64,000 nt of DNA from Tomocerus qinae (GCA_020055645.1 CM034548.1:39362296-39426295), one strand, 5' to 3'; numbered from the stretch's first letter, positions 37,701-51,200 are shown. Notes: generated by a model not told the origin, from the sequence alone. Numbers and translations are program-made.

Positions 37701-40392
37701 TCAGATAATTAGCAACGGAACATGGTTGTAGTGCACAGCATGATGCAAAACAACATGTAGATAGCTAGCGATTTTAATTCTGTCAATTTGTCTTCTCGTC
37801 TGACACGATATTTGTATATTCTGGATTCATGTGACATTTCTGAGTGACTTATGGTAGTAATACTACATTACAATGTATAAAACAGTTACCTATATACATC
37901 CATGGAAAATATATAATTATTTACTTGTTACCCAATCAGCCTTGGGAGATGGTAAAGGATTTGGAAATAGGCGTTTGTAAAAGACTATGTGAAATAATAA
38001 TGTAGATGTTGGGAAGTGTAGCATGCAACAATTTTGACGAATGATTGGCCAAACAAAATACTCAGAAATTAAAGAGGAGCAGAGATATTTACTTAGCATA
38101 ATCACATCTTCAAATGGATATGTTTCATTTGAACACAGCAACAGAGGTATTAAGATAAACATTGCTATGGACTCTGTAGACTAATTTCCAGTAAATTTTG
38201 TATCGAATTTATCGAATCGTAAGTTGATAAGTTGCGGGAACAGACTGTGCTGTGGTTGTGGCAACTGGCAAGTCATGCAGAAGTGGGTAGATTGAAATCT
38301 GTTTTGCCAAGTACCATAGTATTTCTATCTTGTACGTATATCTCTTTGGTCTGCTAACTTGAGAATTGAATAAGTTGAGATGTTTGGTTGCTCCGAGTGA
38401 GCTTCAGACTTGCATTTGATTGCGGTGCGTCGAAGCGTAACTTTTAGCTTTAGCTGGCTGCTCACTCTGTGACTGAAAACTCATCATCCTGGTTCTTGTA
38501 GGTTCAGTTTTGTTGCTTGGTGAGGTTATTACGACTCATTGCTAGATGAAGCCATGTTACTCCTTCAGCTCTGCCGCTATGGATAGTTGTTGTTACTAAA
38601 CACACAATGGAGCACTGCTTCCCTTTCTTTTGAACATTCGTCATTAGTGAATCACCGCACAGATATTCGCTTGTCTCAAACAACAAATTGACAATCATGT
38701 CTTGTGATCTATATAAATAGTGTAATCATTAGTCAACTGCTAAATAACTCTATCATTTTTGATGTAGTCGCCCAATTGTTTTAATAGTGAAAGCACTATG
38801 GTAGTGGAAAGATAGGGTTATAGAAACAACTGCATACCAACTTACAACATAACCTACCAATAGTTGTACCTTTGAAACGGATATGATGGGGAATGTGAAA
38901 GTCTCCGCAATAGCTGACTAGACGTAACTTGGACAATCGAGAAATTCACCTTTTTGATGGAGAAAGTAAAAGTAATAGAGATGTTGCCAGTCAATAATAT
39001 GGTTTTAGTTCTGAATCCCTTTTGTGATCATCTTTATACATGTCTCTTGAGATTAGATTCATACGGTTTGTATTGTAGATACTTGTTAGCAACATTCACC
39101 AGGCATTTGCAGGAGCATAAATCCTTGGCTTGCTGTATAAAGTCAAACTGGACAAGTTTTTGTCACTGACATTGAATAACGAAGCACTAGTGTACGAAAG
39201 TTACTGTTTATAGTTTAGTTTTGGTGTGATATACGTAGGAAATTGCATACAAGTTGAAGAAATGTTAGTATTATAATAGATGGATTAGTATTTACATGTA
39301 TAATAAATGTAGCAAAATTCATCAAGCTTCAAGCTCGGATGACACAAATCTTGTTTGAGTTTGCTGAGTAGTTATTACACACCTTTTGGTTCACAAGTTT
39401 ATGATTCACCATTGTTGAAATTTGAAAATAAGTAAGTTTCTACGATTTGCTAGGAGTAATAATATTATAGTAGATGCCAACTCTAAATGCTACATTGCAT
39501 AACTGCTTTTGCAGGGATGTCATCGGAGCATTTATGGTATGATGATCCGATGACAGAAGGGAAGAAATTTAATGTGATAATGGGAGTGAAGAACAGATAG
39601 ACGAAAAGAAAGGTTTAATATGAGTTGGGTAAGAGAAAGTGGCTTGAGTTAACTCAACTTTGGCGTATAGGAAATAGTGAACTATAAAGATAAATGGCTG
39701 AGCCAAAGTAAAGTTTAGGGTCAGGGTAATATGACATGTAACTCTTCAGATCAGAGCTAAATCAAGTTGAGTGGTTGTAGATGGATGTCTTGTCCCTTCA
39801 CCTCATTATCACTACTTCATGTCACTACCCAAACTAATTCAATCTTCCTTAGCACGACCTTTACTTTTATGCCCTTATTATCTATGCAGTAGTCACGGAC
39901 TATCCTTCATACGTATACAACAGTACGTATATGTATGATAATAATAGATATCTACGAATACAATTTTATTACATCAACGAAGTTTGGATGTACATAGGTT
40001 TGTATTGTACTCTACTGATATATTAGTACTTTGTAATTGTTAAAATGACACTTACTCAATACATGTATCTGCTTTTACTTTAAAATTTAGTAGCTTTAAC
40101 CATTCTTGCCAATTTGTGTAAATGTATTCTTCTTGTCATTTGCAGCCAGTTGATGTAGTTTTGTGTAATTTTTCATTAAGAATAGCAGTTCGTGCATAAA
40201 GTTGTGATTTAGTGAAATGTAGAAGCCCAAGGCAATAGTATTTGTGTTTTTTTACTTCTATTTCATTTCCTTATGTATTCATTTCTTCCTATAATAAGTA
40301 ATATTTGAAATGTTTCAAGAATCGAGAATTTACTTTTGATTTCGTTTGTCTTCTTGCAGGTTATCTGTGAAAGCGATGAAACTGGTGATAAG
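16484..40392 (+). CDS. tay: tay bridge / AUTS2-FBRS family protein, 5' part of a very large gene
   Basis: Supported coding exons are 16484-16705, 32912-33082, 36438-36641 and 40360-40392, giving 210 residues with all junctions in phase 0. The diagnostic block is basic residues followed by AEEDIVDGFAILAFKNYDDL. This closely matches the AEEDIIDGFA...F..FE.LE motif near the N-terminus of AUTS2 and FBRSL1 and of Drosophila Tay. The next exon (AIKLAEDDSGDRQR) matches the segment following that motif in AUTS2 in spacing and character. Family knowledge: AUTS2/FBRS proteins are nuclear and join variant PRC1 complexes to affect transcription; fly tay affects locomotion, brain structure and EGFR/ERK signalling. 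The large proline/histidine-rich AUTS2 domain is not in the window and should lie to the right. A further candidate exon begins at 63922. Gene structure (huge introns, small early exons) also fits this family. Confidence 0.75.
19085..19288 (-). CDS. Possible small secreted peptide, antisense within intron 1
   Basis: On the minus strand an ATG at 19288 opens a 67-codon frame. It starts with a textbook signal-peptide shape: MELLLPSLALLIVSWLSS, then CFHSFA and a likely cleavage before TDELN. The rest is hydrophilic, with two N-glycosylation sequons (NST, NLT), two cysteines in all, and no dibasic processing sites. A TATA-like sequence lies about 105 bases upstream on the same strand (19391-19399). 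The region is richer in GC than the surrounding intron. No strong donor site is visible, so it would be a single-exon peptide or the truncated start of a longer one. The length alone is compatible with chance; the signal peptide is the only real argument. Confidence 0.3.
   Translation of the reverse strand: MELLLPSLALLIVSWLSSCFHSFATDELNSTNSKVEEQPSLQELSFSPSVLCNNLTVSTLAEIRQIL
20116..20149. repeat. Perfect 17-bp tandem direct repeat
   Basis: GCGACATAACATCCTGT occurs twice head to tail without spacer. It is not a simple low-complexity repeat, so it reflects a small local duplication. Confidence 0.9.
32912..33082 (+). CDS. tay: tay/AUTS2-like exon 2
   Basis: The acceptor is GGTATTGTGCAG at 32911 and the donor is AAG|GTATGT at 33083. 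The exon has 57 codons, phase 0 at both ends. It starts RAIKLAEDDSGDRQR, continuing the family block of exon 1, then becomes Ser/Lys/Pro-rich and ends with a basic SKKKVK. Charged low-complexity content is typical for the N-terminal part of AUTS2-family proteins. Confidence 0.75.
33083..36437 (+). other. Intron 2 of the tay/AUTS2-like gene (3.4 kb)
   Basis: No exon is supported inside. Features are a purine-rich block (about 33.53-33.96 kb) followed by a pyrimidine-rich block (about 34.01-34.2 kb), and the tandem duplication at 34654-35988. The long frames on the minus strand at 33295-33675 and 33707-33970 follow from the purine-rich composition and do not look like genes. Confidence 0.6.
34654..35988. 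repeat. Near-identical tandem duplication, two copies of about 660 bp
   Basis: Copy 1 (34654-35315) and copy 2 (35324-35988) are in direct orientation, separated by 8 bases. By eye they differ at only two places: a 2-base insertion (copy 2 near 35368) and a small substitution/insertion (copy 2 near 35506). Both copies carry the perfect palindrome GGGCACGTGCCC (35051-35062 and 35724-35735). The unit encodes nothing. This is either a recent duplication or an assembly artefact. Confidence 0.95.
36438..36641 (+). CDS. tay: tay/AUTS2-like exon 3
   Basis: The acceptor is AACTATTGCAG at 36437 and the donor is AAC|GTACGT at 36642. The exon has 68 codons, phase 0 at both ends. The peptide is Gly/Ser-rich (PSGGSGGIPHS), then Pro/Ile-rich (PNPITIPIPNFHPRPHYP), then basic. 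Disordered proline/histidine-rich sequence suits the family, but there is no diagnostic motif. Support comes from splice sites, phase and higher GC. Confidence 0.7.
36642..40359 (+). other. Intron 3 of the tay/AUTS2-like gene (3.7 kb)
   Basis: The intron contains the foldback element at 36831-37653, starting 190 bases after exon 3. The remainder is AT-rich with no supported exon. Confidence 0.6.
36831..37653. mobile_element. Foldback (long-hairpin) MITE with arms of about 380 bp
   Basis: The left arm starts GAGTAAATACATAAGAGACC at 36831 and the right arm ends with its exact reverse complement at 37653. The arms pair almost along their whole length, down to CCAAAAACTCAA (37201-37212) and TTGAGTTTTTGG (37271-37282), leaving a loop of 58 bases. 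Differences are concentrated in the A/T-rich stretch near the middle of each arm. Both outer ends are flanked by TTTA (36827-36830 and 37654-37657), a likely 4-bp target-site duplication. The element has no coding capacity, so it would move with enzymes made elsewhere. The high arm identity suggests a recent insertion. Superfamily not assigned. Confidence 0.9.
40360..40392 (+). CDS. tay: tay/AUTS2-like exon 4, a 33-base microexon
   Basis: A strong acceptor (TTTGTCTTCTTGCAG at 40359) and a strong donor (AAG|GTAAGA at 40393) bracket 11 codons reading VICESDETGDK, phase 0 at both ends. It is too short for homology to be decisive. The splice-site quality and phase fit with exon 3 make it credible. 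Confidence 0.6.
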
Positions 40393-43300
40393 GTAAGACA
40401 GATATTTCAATTTATTATGGTCATATTAGTAGACATGTACGCACTTTCTTGACACCTGTCATTACATTATGGATCTGGATGATGCCCAGTCGTTTCCACA
40501 GGTATTTTCTCAAGTGATTGCGTTATTCTTCAATTTTCCATGCTTCTAGCGTGTCTTGATTTTAAATCATAAATTTTAGGGTATTTGTATAACCTTTGTC
40601 TGATTCGTTAGCACAATAGTTTATTGTTCTATGGTGTAGTAGACACTTCCATGAACCACTTACTCGATGAAGTGCTTCCCGTATTATGATGTTAATATGG
40701 CATTTTCAATTGTCACTTACTATGAGTTGGAGAGTAATAAATACAACAACCATGTTATCATCCGAATCTGTGATAAACTGCATTTTAGATTTCAGAGGTT
40801 TATTTGTTGTAGATACTCTGATTATACACTGGAAAGGAAATGTAAAAACATTGTCCATTGATTATACACATGTAAGCTGCATAGAGGATATACGGAACGC
40901 ATTTGGGATTTTAGCATGGAGTTGATTCAAGTGGTTGATAAGAATAGACAATTGCACTCCTAAATCCACTCATTTGTTTGAGTTGACCATGTAAAACTTG
41001 TATTTCTTGTGCATAGCAAGTGTTATCACTTAAGGTTGTTATCGCATAACTGAGCACTATCATCGTGATTCGTCTCGGGTATATTGAACCTGTGTCAGTT
41101 CTGCACAGTCGTATTTATGGATGTGGTTGATTTTTTGTTGTGGTTAATAAAACGAGCAATGATGATTATTTAGTCGTGTGGTTGAGTTACAAATTTTAAG
41201 TGACGTTTGTATGACTCTTGTCTAAAGTAATCGCAAGTACCTTTCTAATGAATACAATAATACAACCACTATGAACTCAGGATGTTGTCCATTGTGAAGG
41301 AGGGCCTGTAGATATGTTTTAGGCACATGACATCAAGCAAAGATATAGTGTACGATATTATCATTAACATACCTACATTACGAGTTAAACATAACACGAT
41401 GTCGTTATCTAGGGTTTGTTTTACATATTTGCTTATTAAAAATGTTAATATAATCAATTGATCCTAACACCAATTTTAATTTTTATCGACAATGATTTCT
41501 CTAGTCAAGAGAGAGAGGTATGTATAAATTAAATTGATAGGTTAATTTATATTTAAGTATTCTTTAAGCAGAAGAAATGTTATGTGAAGACAATATGGTT
41601 TAATTCAATTTAGTATGGTTAGTATATTAAATGCCGATTCTAGTTCACGGTAGACAGTACTAAGAATTCCCATTCAAAGTGAATGGATGTTTGTGGAATA
41701 TTTTATAGCTGGTCAAATGATAATTTAGGTTGGATTAGATGCGTGTTATAATAGTGCACAGAAATCTTATTAGTGTACACACTTGAGTACAACCTTGAGA
41801 AGCAATAGAAGAGGTGTGTAAACATTTCAGACAAATAAATAAGTGTGGCTGGTAAGCAAGGGAGAAGAGCAAGTATTTGCAACGGACAGCCCACTATAAT
41901 ACCTGTCTAAATATACCTGTTTACCATAGGATTTGTAATTTTGCTACAATAAGCTACTATCTAAGTGATCCATGTGAATCAAATCAAGTATTTTATGTCT
42001 ACGCATAATTCGCTTAGTCTTATCACATTTCTATGGCATGGTAAAGTGCTGAAGTAGTCCAGAATCCACCTGAGTGAGTACCTTGGATGGCCGTTAACAT
42101 ACTACGTGGCTTTTATCTCGAGGTGAATGAATGAATACAAGGTCAAGTCAAGGGATGTTCCTGCTATGTATCACTGAGATATCGAATGCCTCGAAACATT
42201 TTTGATCTGCATAAGGCAGCTGTGATGATGTGACTATGCAGAGTAAAAATCCAGGAGGTGTTTTTATATAGGTACATAAAATAACTTTATGCATACAGAG
42301 GTGTGCAAAACAATGAGTTGGAAAATTATTTTGACTGACTGACATAAATAAACAAACACATATTAGAATAAATGAACGCCTAAAATCCTCTTACGATTAG
42401 GCAATTTATTTACCCATCATGGTTTTCATGCACATCTTCCTTTTATTTGAACTTTTTTAAGACTAGATAAGACATTTTGAATTTATGGTGTTGTAAAACA
42501 AAATAAGTCAACCATTCACTTTCTGTGTCTATTCTCTCACGTTATGTACTATAAAATTTTAACGTTCCATTTTGATGACAAAATATATGGCTATAAAACT
42601 CATCTGTGCAGCACTTCTGATTCGGCAATAAAACCTAAGATACTCTTTGCAATAAATAATTTTAAAACACAAAAACGAAACTCGTTAAAACGAGTTAATA
42701 GTGAATACCTACTTTTGATCTTGAAATGGTTTTCTGAACAAGATATTATTCAGTTAGCATCACTACCACACATTTTCAAAGCGGAAAACTGGAGTCTCAT
42801 GGACCTTGGGCCTGAACACTCTAAAAACAAAAATACTAATTAATCAACATGCAAATATAATATATGAGTACTACGCATATTGCGAAGTATAATTAGAATA
42901 AACATGAATGAAAATATTTTAGCGCTGAAAATAGTCCTACGGCCTGTACTTTTTGGTATAATTTTTACAAATAACTATAAAGGCGAATAAATGATATAGT
43001 AATAGCAAAATTCCTTTCAGTTTTTCTTTTTCAATGATTTGTAGTTTCGACCTTTTTCTAATAGTGATTAACTCCCTGAAACAGATTTTGCTACCAATAT
43101 AAAATTGGCTAGCATTATTATTAACATCTGCATGGAAGTCAATTAGGTCATGTTGATTGAGTATTTGCTTTACTACATGGTAATAATGAGTAGAAAACAT
43201 TAGTTTTTGTTGCCTGTCAGGATGAGGAAAGTGTGAAAAATAGTTTTAATAGAATTAGAAGGTGTATATAGGGGTGATAATTTTTTGTTTGTCAACACTA

Positions 43301-46300
43301 AAGATGCGGTGAGTGCTTAGATGTTGGCTGTGCCCAATTTAATATAACACTTGGGACAGTGGGTGCAGTGAAGGACATGATAGCATCTCGAGGCTGGGCT
43401 TTGTTTGGCTAAGTCTGTAAGATGGAAAAGTAATGAAGATTTTCCGGTCGTCTTCGTGTAATCTTAAAAGTAAGCTGAAGGAAAGTGAATAGAAAGATTT
43501 TTAACAACTACTATGGTAGTAGCTCGGACTAGGAGAGGACTATAACTCTGAGTAGGGTAGAGGTGGGTTTGAGAGTCTGCTTTGTGGATTTTGAAGGGAA
43601 GGATAAAGTATTCATTGGCATGTGTGTAGTTAACTGTGAAGACAGGCATTAAGCCTATGGTAAGTCCAAGTCCGTAGAAAGCGATGAGTGTTTGAAGATG
43701 AAAAGGGACCGGATGCAATCAAGATGGAAATCTGTGTACACGTAGGTGGAAGTGTCGCGTTAGTAGCGATTAAAAGCCAATTTTACGATGCGAACAGAAT
43801 CTTATTTTTACAACGTTTTCCAACTTGGTCCGTTTTAGAGGTTTTGTTGCATTATATGCCAGTCATTGAGCTGCCGGAGCAAATGGCTGTGTAACTCGGT
43901 GCGGATAAATGGCTCGTAAAACTTGTGCTGCATAAACACAAAAACAAGCATAAAATGAAAACTGTAATATGGCTCATGCCTACGTAAGTATGAAGAATGT
44001 GTAAGTACATATGGAGATATAAGTAGGAGAGACGTCTAAGGAGGAGAGACTTAACTAATATATACTCCGAAAGTCTTGGAGTTAGTTGGAAGTAGGGACT
44101 CACTCAACTCATATGCAGCAGATATCCAGCATGTACATCCAGCCAGATTGCATAATATTATATGCAGGGACTATGTCTGTAGGTACTATATGGAGTGAGT
44201 AAGAGCCCGAGATGAGATTATCTTCTCCTTCTAGAAAAGAATCTTCCCACGTAGACAACATAACATAACATGCCCACTCCACTACTTACAAATGTAGCGG
44301 ATAAACCATTTCACTGTATCCCAGCTTCCTCTGAGAGAAGAAGCTCCTCCGTATTCCATTTTACTTCCACCTCATCGACTAACAAATCCTGGAACATCTT
44401 CTCCAGCCAGCTCTCCTATGTACAAATAGAAATGGAGCCACGAATCAACTTGCTTTCTATTCTTTTTCCTTTCGCCGAATCCAGAAAGCAATTCACTGCA
44501 CTATAGTGTCCATATACTCTACTCTACTCTTCGTGGTAGCCTAAGTGCTCCCTAATATAGTTCCTGGAAAATCGAAAAATACTCATATAATCATATTATT
44601 ATGGTCTCCTCTTTTCATACATACACTTCTATCATCTCTATCTACTATATTCAGCCACCACTATTGTGTTAGGAGACAGGCTTTTTTTCATATTTGTAGT
44701 ATCTATTAAATATCGAGAACAGATGGAGTTAACAATTTTGGTAGTATATACAGATCACTATGCACTTTGCTGCTATGTGTACAGTTTTCTTTCTTTTACC
44801 TTTTCTTCACGTGAAGTCCATAGTGTTCTAAGCATAATAACCTATTTTGTGTAAATGGGTAGTTATGTATTAAAACTGCCATAACATATTTTGTGGTAAA
44901 TTTGTCCAATCTAAAGTTAGTAGCCACCGAAAGAAAATTTTAAATAAGAAGTAGTAACAAGCAGGTAATCACATTACCCCTCCGATAAAAAGAAAGTGCG
45001 AATTGATATTTACTAGGATTTAGTGGGCAATTTAGTCTTGACTGAATACGAAACGGAGTAAACGAAGCATCTTGGCTCAATTTGGATTCCATTCCCATCT
45101 CTATCATTTATAAGTTGTCCTATTAAGCAATTAGGACTGTAGTAGTATTTAGCGCATGATGTCTAATAAAAAGAAGGGGAATGGGGGAAAGTGGCATTCT
45201 GTGTCATCATCCTAGTCTTTCACCTATTATATTGGTATTAGTAATCATTGTGCTCTTGTTTTTACTATCTCACATGATATAATAGGAGCCTCATCAGCTG
45301 GAGTGGGATTACTAAAGTCAGACATGAGTTCTGTGTGTTTGATTACATTACCCAGCCATAGTCGCCGCCTGTCATTAATTCTTTGGAGTCCGCAGTCGAA
45401 ATCCACAGATTCCACAAACTATCTAATAAATGTGGTAGGGGAATCATTCTTAGTAGTCTCTGAGCAGATAGCTATTACTACTCTATTACTACAGACACTG
45501 TTGATTCGAGTTAATACTCCTATTAGGTATACGGAAGAAAGTCCGTAGACAATAGAGGAAATGGAAATCTGTATCTGCAATGTAATTATGGAGGTACAAT
45601 GAGGTAATCTACCATTTCCCAACTATAATGTAATATTATTAAGGTACACACAGTAAGTGCAGATTAAACTCCTCTACTACGTTCTGTAGTCATGCACTAC
45701 CATCAATTACTAACCGCAACTAAACTTTTTTATTCCGACTAACTTGGCAAGCAAGGCAGCGTGCACAATGCTAGTAAATGAGACTTGCTGAAAACTTGAT
45801 TAAGAGATAACCAAAGCGGTTTGAAATGATTATATTCCACTTTTTCTTCTCAGATAAGTATCTCGACGCATCTAATCCAGTTTTTTCTTATGTGTGCAGA
45901 TAATCCAATAAATATTGTTATCACTTTACTGCCACAAATGAACAACTGTTAATAAGACAGTGTGGTTGAGCTTTTTTATCCTTCTCTGTCTCACTGTTGA
46001 ATTATTCTGAAGACTTGCACAATGTACTAATGCATCCTATTCTCGCGCTGCATCTCTAAACAAGCTCATTTTTTGTTAATAAAAACACTCGGACATATTG
46101 TAGTACACAAATCCAAAGAACAATTCAAGTTAAACTTTACTACCCGAAAAAAAATGACATGGGAATAGTTCTGGACGCTGATTTCTATTCCTACTGTAAT
46201 AAGCTTTTATAATTGCTAGTTCGCGCATAGTTGAAAGGAATTCTACATGGTCACATTTATACTAACGATGGGGAAGAGTAAGAGATGACAAAAAACGATG

Positions 46301-46632
46301 TTTGCGTAAAGGAGTTAGTAGAAGATATATAGAGTAGGTATTTAGGTAATCTATTTGTTTTAATGGGGTGCATTTCCAGTAAATATAAGATCTTCTTCTT
46401 CTTGTGGGTAATTGTGATCTGTTGTGTAGACATGGTTGAGTCCGTGTATAAGATGTTTGGCGAGGAGTAAGTAAGTATGTAACAATCAAGGTGGCTATGT
46501 ATAAACTGAGAAGAAGGCTAATAGGGCGTAGTACATAAGATGAGGTGTGAGTAGTAGATTGTGCAATTCTACCATCTAGTATGTGGTGTATGTGTGTATT
46601 TTGTGTGATTGTGTGTATATACCTACTGACTG

Positions 46633-46648
46633 GTATGTATGTATGTAT
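46633..46648. repeat. (GTAT)n microsatellite
   Basis: Four GTAT units in a row within a purine/GT-rich section of the large intron. Confidence 0.85.
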
Positions 46649-48193
46649 GCATATAGAAGTGGTAAGCAGGCAGTAGTAAGTAGTAGATAGTGAAATGTAG
46701 TAGTGAAGAGAAGTGAGTTGAGGAAAGTCGCTGACTGTTGTTTGTGTGCGAGAGTTGAGTTCAGTGGAATTTAGAAGGAGCAGTGCCTGCCTTTGGTTTT
46801 ACGACCTGGCCAAATGGCCTGTATAAAAGTAGAACATTCGCAAAATATTGCTTTCTGGAGACGCGTTGGGAACATAAACTGATTTGCACTGCCGGCCTGA
46901 TAACATCCTGTGCATCTTCAGCCGTTCTCGCTCTTTTGCTCCCTTTTCAACCTAATCTGGTGATAGCAACGATAAAATTTGATTGGATCTTTTTATTGTA
47001 GCATCTCCCTTTATTCCCTATTTTCCATCCTTTCTCTTACTTTCTTGTTATGTAATGTAATGTAGGTAGTCCATATTCTAAGTATTTCCATCCAAACTGT
47101 TGTAGTTGTTTCCAAGTATTCTGTGTGCAGCCAGTGGTCGTGCTCGTGTCATCTTCTTCTCTCTGCATACAGAAATCTCTTCCTATTTTTCTTTTTCATC
47201 CCATCTCTGCCCACTCCTACCAGACACTACTCTACTCTACTACTCCTAAGTAAGTAGCAGTGGCATACCTTTTTATCGTCCTCTATATACTTGCCCCAAC
47301 CTAAGGAATGCAATGTGCACTGTAACTACTCACAATATATTTATTGTCGACCTTAATGTTTTTATCTACTATTTCTCTTTCTTTATACGCCATGCGTATA
47401 CTCTAAGTACTCTTATTCGCCCTCATAATGCTATCTCTAAAGTGGCCATGAGACTTAACATACAATAATCTTTTTACAAAAATTAGCCTCCTTCACTTTC
47501 CAGCGGCTGCTAAATCTCATACACAATACTCGATGCCATTTTGTGGCCTTTAAAGACTGCATCTTACTACGCATTCAATATGTATTCAAAATGCTAAGTA
47601 TGCATTTCCCTTCGCATAGAAAGTAGTCATGTATAATAGCATCGTATCTACACTATTATTTAGTACTCCATAGAAATGAACCGCTTGGTCGACAGTTGTG
47701 CATATGTTAAACAATTGGATACATTTAGCTAAAATTTTTAAAGCCATCACATAATTACCTCAAACATGAACGATTTGTAAATGTTTTAATTTATACAATA
47801 GCCCAACACTCTTTAATACAAACTACTAGTTACTGTAGCTATTGTATTGACTTGATATTTACTTTGTTTGATATATTTAGCCAATGAATAGCTGTTGAAA
47901 ATAAATATTTTGTGTCATTTATAGGTACATAATAGTAAATATTAGATAAGTAGATTAGTGCTAATCCCTGCAGGAAGTTGGTATTTATCTTTTGCTTTTT
48001 ATAGCAGTGTCTGGGAAAGCTGAATGCTCTAGGTGGAACTTATTAGTGAGATAGTAGAAACAGATACTTGAGATGTACTCTGCTTGCCTTCATAACGCAT
48101 ACAAGATGGTACTTGAATAGACCTCTTGTCTCTAGTGTAGAATATTATGCTCCTCTCTCCGTAAGTATTCGTAGAAAGAGTAGTGGCTGGCTA

Positions 48194-48212
48194 TGTCTGT
48201 CTGTCTGTCTGT
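48194..48212. repeat. (TGTC)n microsatellite
   Basis: More than four uninterrupted TGTC units inside the large intron. Confidence 0.85.
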
Positions 48213-51200
48213 TCCAACCTCTTATAGCTAAGTGTGCACTATATACTAGAAAGCTCTACAAAGAGAATTCGAGATTTAGAAGAGGTCTAGTCTACTTCTG
48301 CAGTCAGTTGGTTGGGTTCCATCCATGAAGGAAAACTACCCGGGTAGTTACAGCACAGAAAAGAAAATGCCTCAAAAGATGGAGATGAGAGGATGGCTAC
48401 TAACCAAACGGCGAGTTTCCGTGTCGGTCGACGCTGCTGCACTGCAGCCTTCTATCTCTCTACTCCATACATTTCTATTTTATAACCAACTTCCATCCTA
48501 CTTCCCTTTATACCTTTTCATTGAATATTTTTAAATACACCATAGGTTGACGTTGACGAATCCTTAACTGTACTTTTTCTACTACATTAAATCATCTTAA
48601 TAAATGAATATAATTTTTTATAGTAGTATTTATTACTGTCAAGAGAGAATGACGCATTTATATTGTATTTACTAATTAATCAATCGTATTACAATTCTAT
48701 TTGCTAGACGTTAGCAAATAATGCTTATAGTAACTTGCAGAATAAGCCTTTCTTTATTTACTTTAGAACAAAAGTGTTCTGGGGGAAGCTAATGGCATTG
48801 CTCAGAAGTGATCCTAATCAAGACTTCTGTTTCTGGCTTGAACACGTCTATCTCATTAGGCTGTTTTGTATTCATTTATTTGTTAACAGCCACATCCAGA
48901 AGCTCTAAGTGTTTTGATGTCCTCTCAAATTAAATAGCACAAAAGCCAAATACTGATTTAAAGAGCTCATTTCATTTAAACAAACGTCACGTATCTCCTC
49001 GTTTTGAGAATTTATACTCAGACTGTGTAAATATGTATGTCCTCGATTGTAGCTATAGTTAAATTTGAGTGTTTTCATTGAGTCTGGTTCCATGCAGTTG
49101 AGCCGTGAAGTGGGGAGAGTCAGTCCACTTGTTTCGTGGTTACACACTCACTCGACTTTCTCTTGGATCTTCAATTGGAGCTCTCAGTTGGCATGGAAGG
49201 ACATGTAGGACGATTATGTTTACCTTTTCTTTAATTTGGTTGGGTCATCATCTGCTTCTCTCACCTCCAGCCCACTTCAGTTGGCGGTTTCGACTGGGGT
49301 GATATTGACTAGTATTGGATGGCACTATATATTGGGGAAAGAAAGTCGAACAGGTAAGACAGGTCTGAAGGAATTTGAGTCAAGGTGTGCATTAAGTAAG
49401 TAGTAGAGTGCGAAGGAAAGAAAGTAAACTGATGGTTGTTTGGAGAACAAAAGCCGTGGGATTGTTTCACAAAACACCGTTCCCAACTAATCATCATCAA
49501 CTCTGCTTTCTCCTGTTTCTCGTATGAAGGCTCTACACTTTGTTCTCCACTTTGAATGTCCGTGTTCCTTGATAATATTCATGCATCCTCCGTGACTCCT
49601 GCTCTGACTTTCCCAATACAAATAGTATCTAACTTAGGTCTCTATGTTTATTCCACTAAGGCTCTCCGTGTGTGTTCTTGACATTAAACCAAAAGCCCTT
49701 CGTTCCGCCAGAATTAACAAATAACTTTCACTTCAAAGTTGTCTTTGTTTGTCCTCTGTTGCGTATTTACATTCAGAAACACACTTGAAATCCAGGTCGT
49801 TTTGTTCAGGTATATCTATATGCCCTATAAAGAAAGTTTGTTGCTCTGCTACCAAATAGTCTAATAGTCCACAAAGCAGTTTATACCATACAATATGATA
49901 ATGGGGAAGTTTTCATGTATTGTTTTCTATATGTGGTGGGGGTGGTTGGGATATTTAATATGTCATAACTATACTCACATCATTTGCATGTACAAAATTT
50001 ATTTGCAAAGAAATAGTGTGACGAGCTAGTGTGTGGATAATAGTACATATGTAGTGATTTTTTACTCTTTTCGTGATTTTAGTTCTTAGTTCTTAATCCA
50101 TTTCTTAGCTGTTTTTTGAGATTGCAATTTGCAATGTGTATTTTAGGGGCATAAATATCACATGAGTAGTCCTTACGATTGCGAATTATCCCCACGTATG
50201 ACATCGTTTCGTCGCTTTGTTCTTCTATTTTATGTCGTTATTCGTAATGGATTTAGACCGCAAAGTTCATAAACTAACATTTAATGTTTCACTTTGTTAG
50301 CTTACTTCTGTTCCGTTTTATCATCGGATATAATCTCATTCTATTGTATTAGCGTTTTTAATGCGATTGTAATAATACATGCAAATACCCATAGAAAGTC
50401 TCCCACATGTGATTCTAAGGTGTCATGTAAATACTATTGGATTTCTAAACTAGTAGTAAAATGTAGTTCAAGTGCTTCCAATGTTAAACTACTAAACGAA
50501 AGCGAATATAAATACATACAGGTAACAGTAATCCTTGAGGGGCTATCACATTTTTCTTGGAAAGGAATGGTTTAGCGGTATATAGATATATACTAAATGT
50601 ACCAATGCGCATAGATTAAAGAATAATAATAAGCTGAACAGAATGCAGTGGAACAATATGAATTAAACAAAGCTACAAGCATTAAGTAGGAATCATATCA
50701 ATCCTGATAGCAAGCTATTATTGTGAATGTGGATAGTTATATTACTGACTATGACAATAATTTTCTTGTAGATACCCTAGCATTATTTTTCTCGTATTGT
50801 CCAGATTTTCCGGTGTAGATACTCAAAAATAATCCTACGTCAAAGTGGCGGCGAATTAGTGTGGTTATTTGTTGTGGGCAGCATAGAGAGAATTAGGGTG
50901 ACGACTGACGACTCACATGCATGTAAGCGCATTAGCTGAGAACAGAAGAAAATACTTGTCAATTTGGTGGTTCGTAGGGCAGATTCATTGGCCATGAACA
51001 ATTAATCTCTTTTCATGTAGGAGATGGGTTATGCGATTGTAGAGGTAGGTTTATTGATCTTGTACCTACTTCATGTATGACTAGTAGTAATTCATTAGAC
51101 TGAAGAGGACCAGGTGACTTTGTAGTGCTTATTCCTTTGTGAATGACTGTGTGCATTAGAGCGGTGGTATGCAATTGGATTATTTGGTGAAAGTCGCCTG

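Noticed and set aside
42544-42843. 99-codon plus-strand ORF containing a small perfect inverted repeat (AACTCGTT/AACGAGTT)
   Set aside because: The length is at chance level and I recognise no transposase or other domain in it.
43688-43894. 68-codon plus-strand ORF with coding-like composition
   Set aside because: The reported start is not ATG, there is no motif and no convincing splice sites. It cannot be told from chance.
46822-46829. TATAAAAG box followed by a GC-richer 72-codon frame
   Set aside because: A lone TATA match is expected often in AT-rich DNA, and the downstream frame resembles no known protein.
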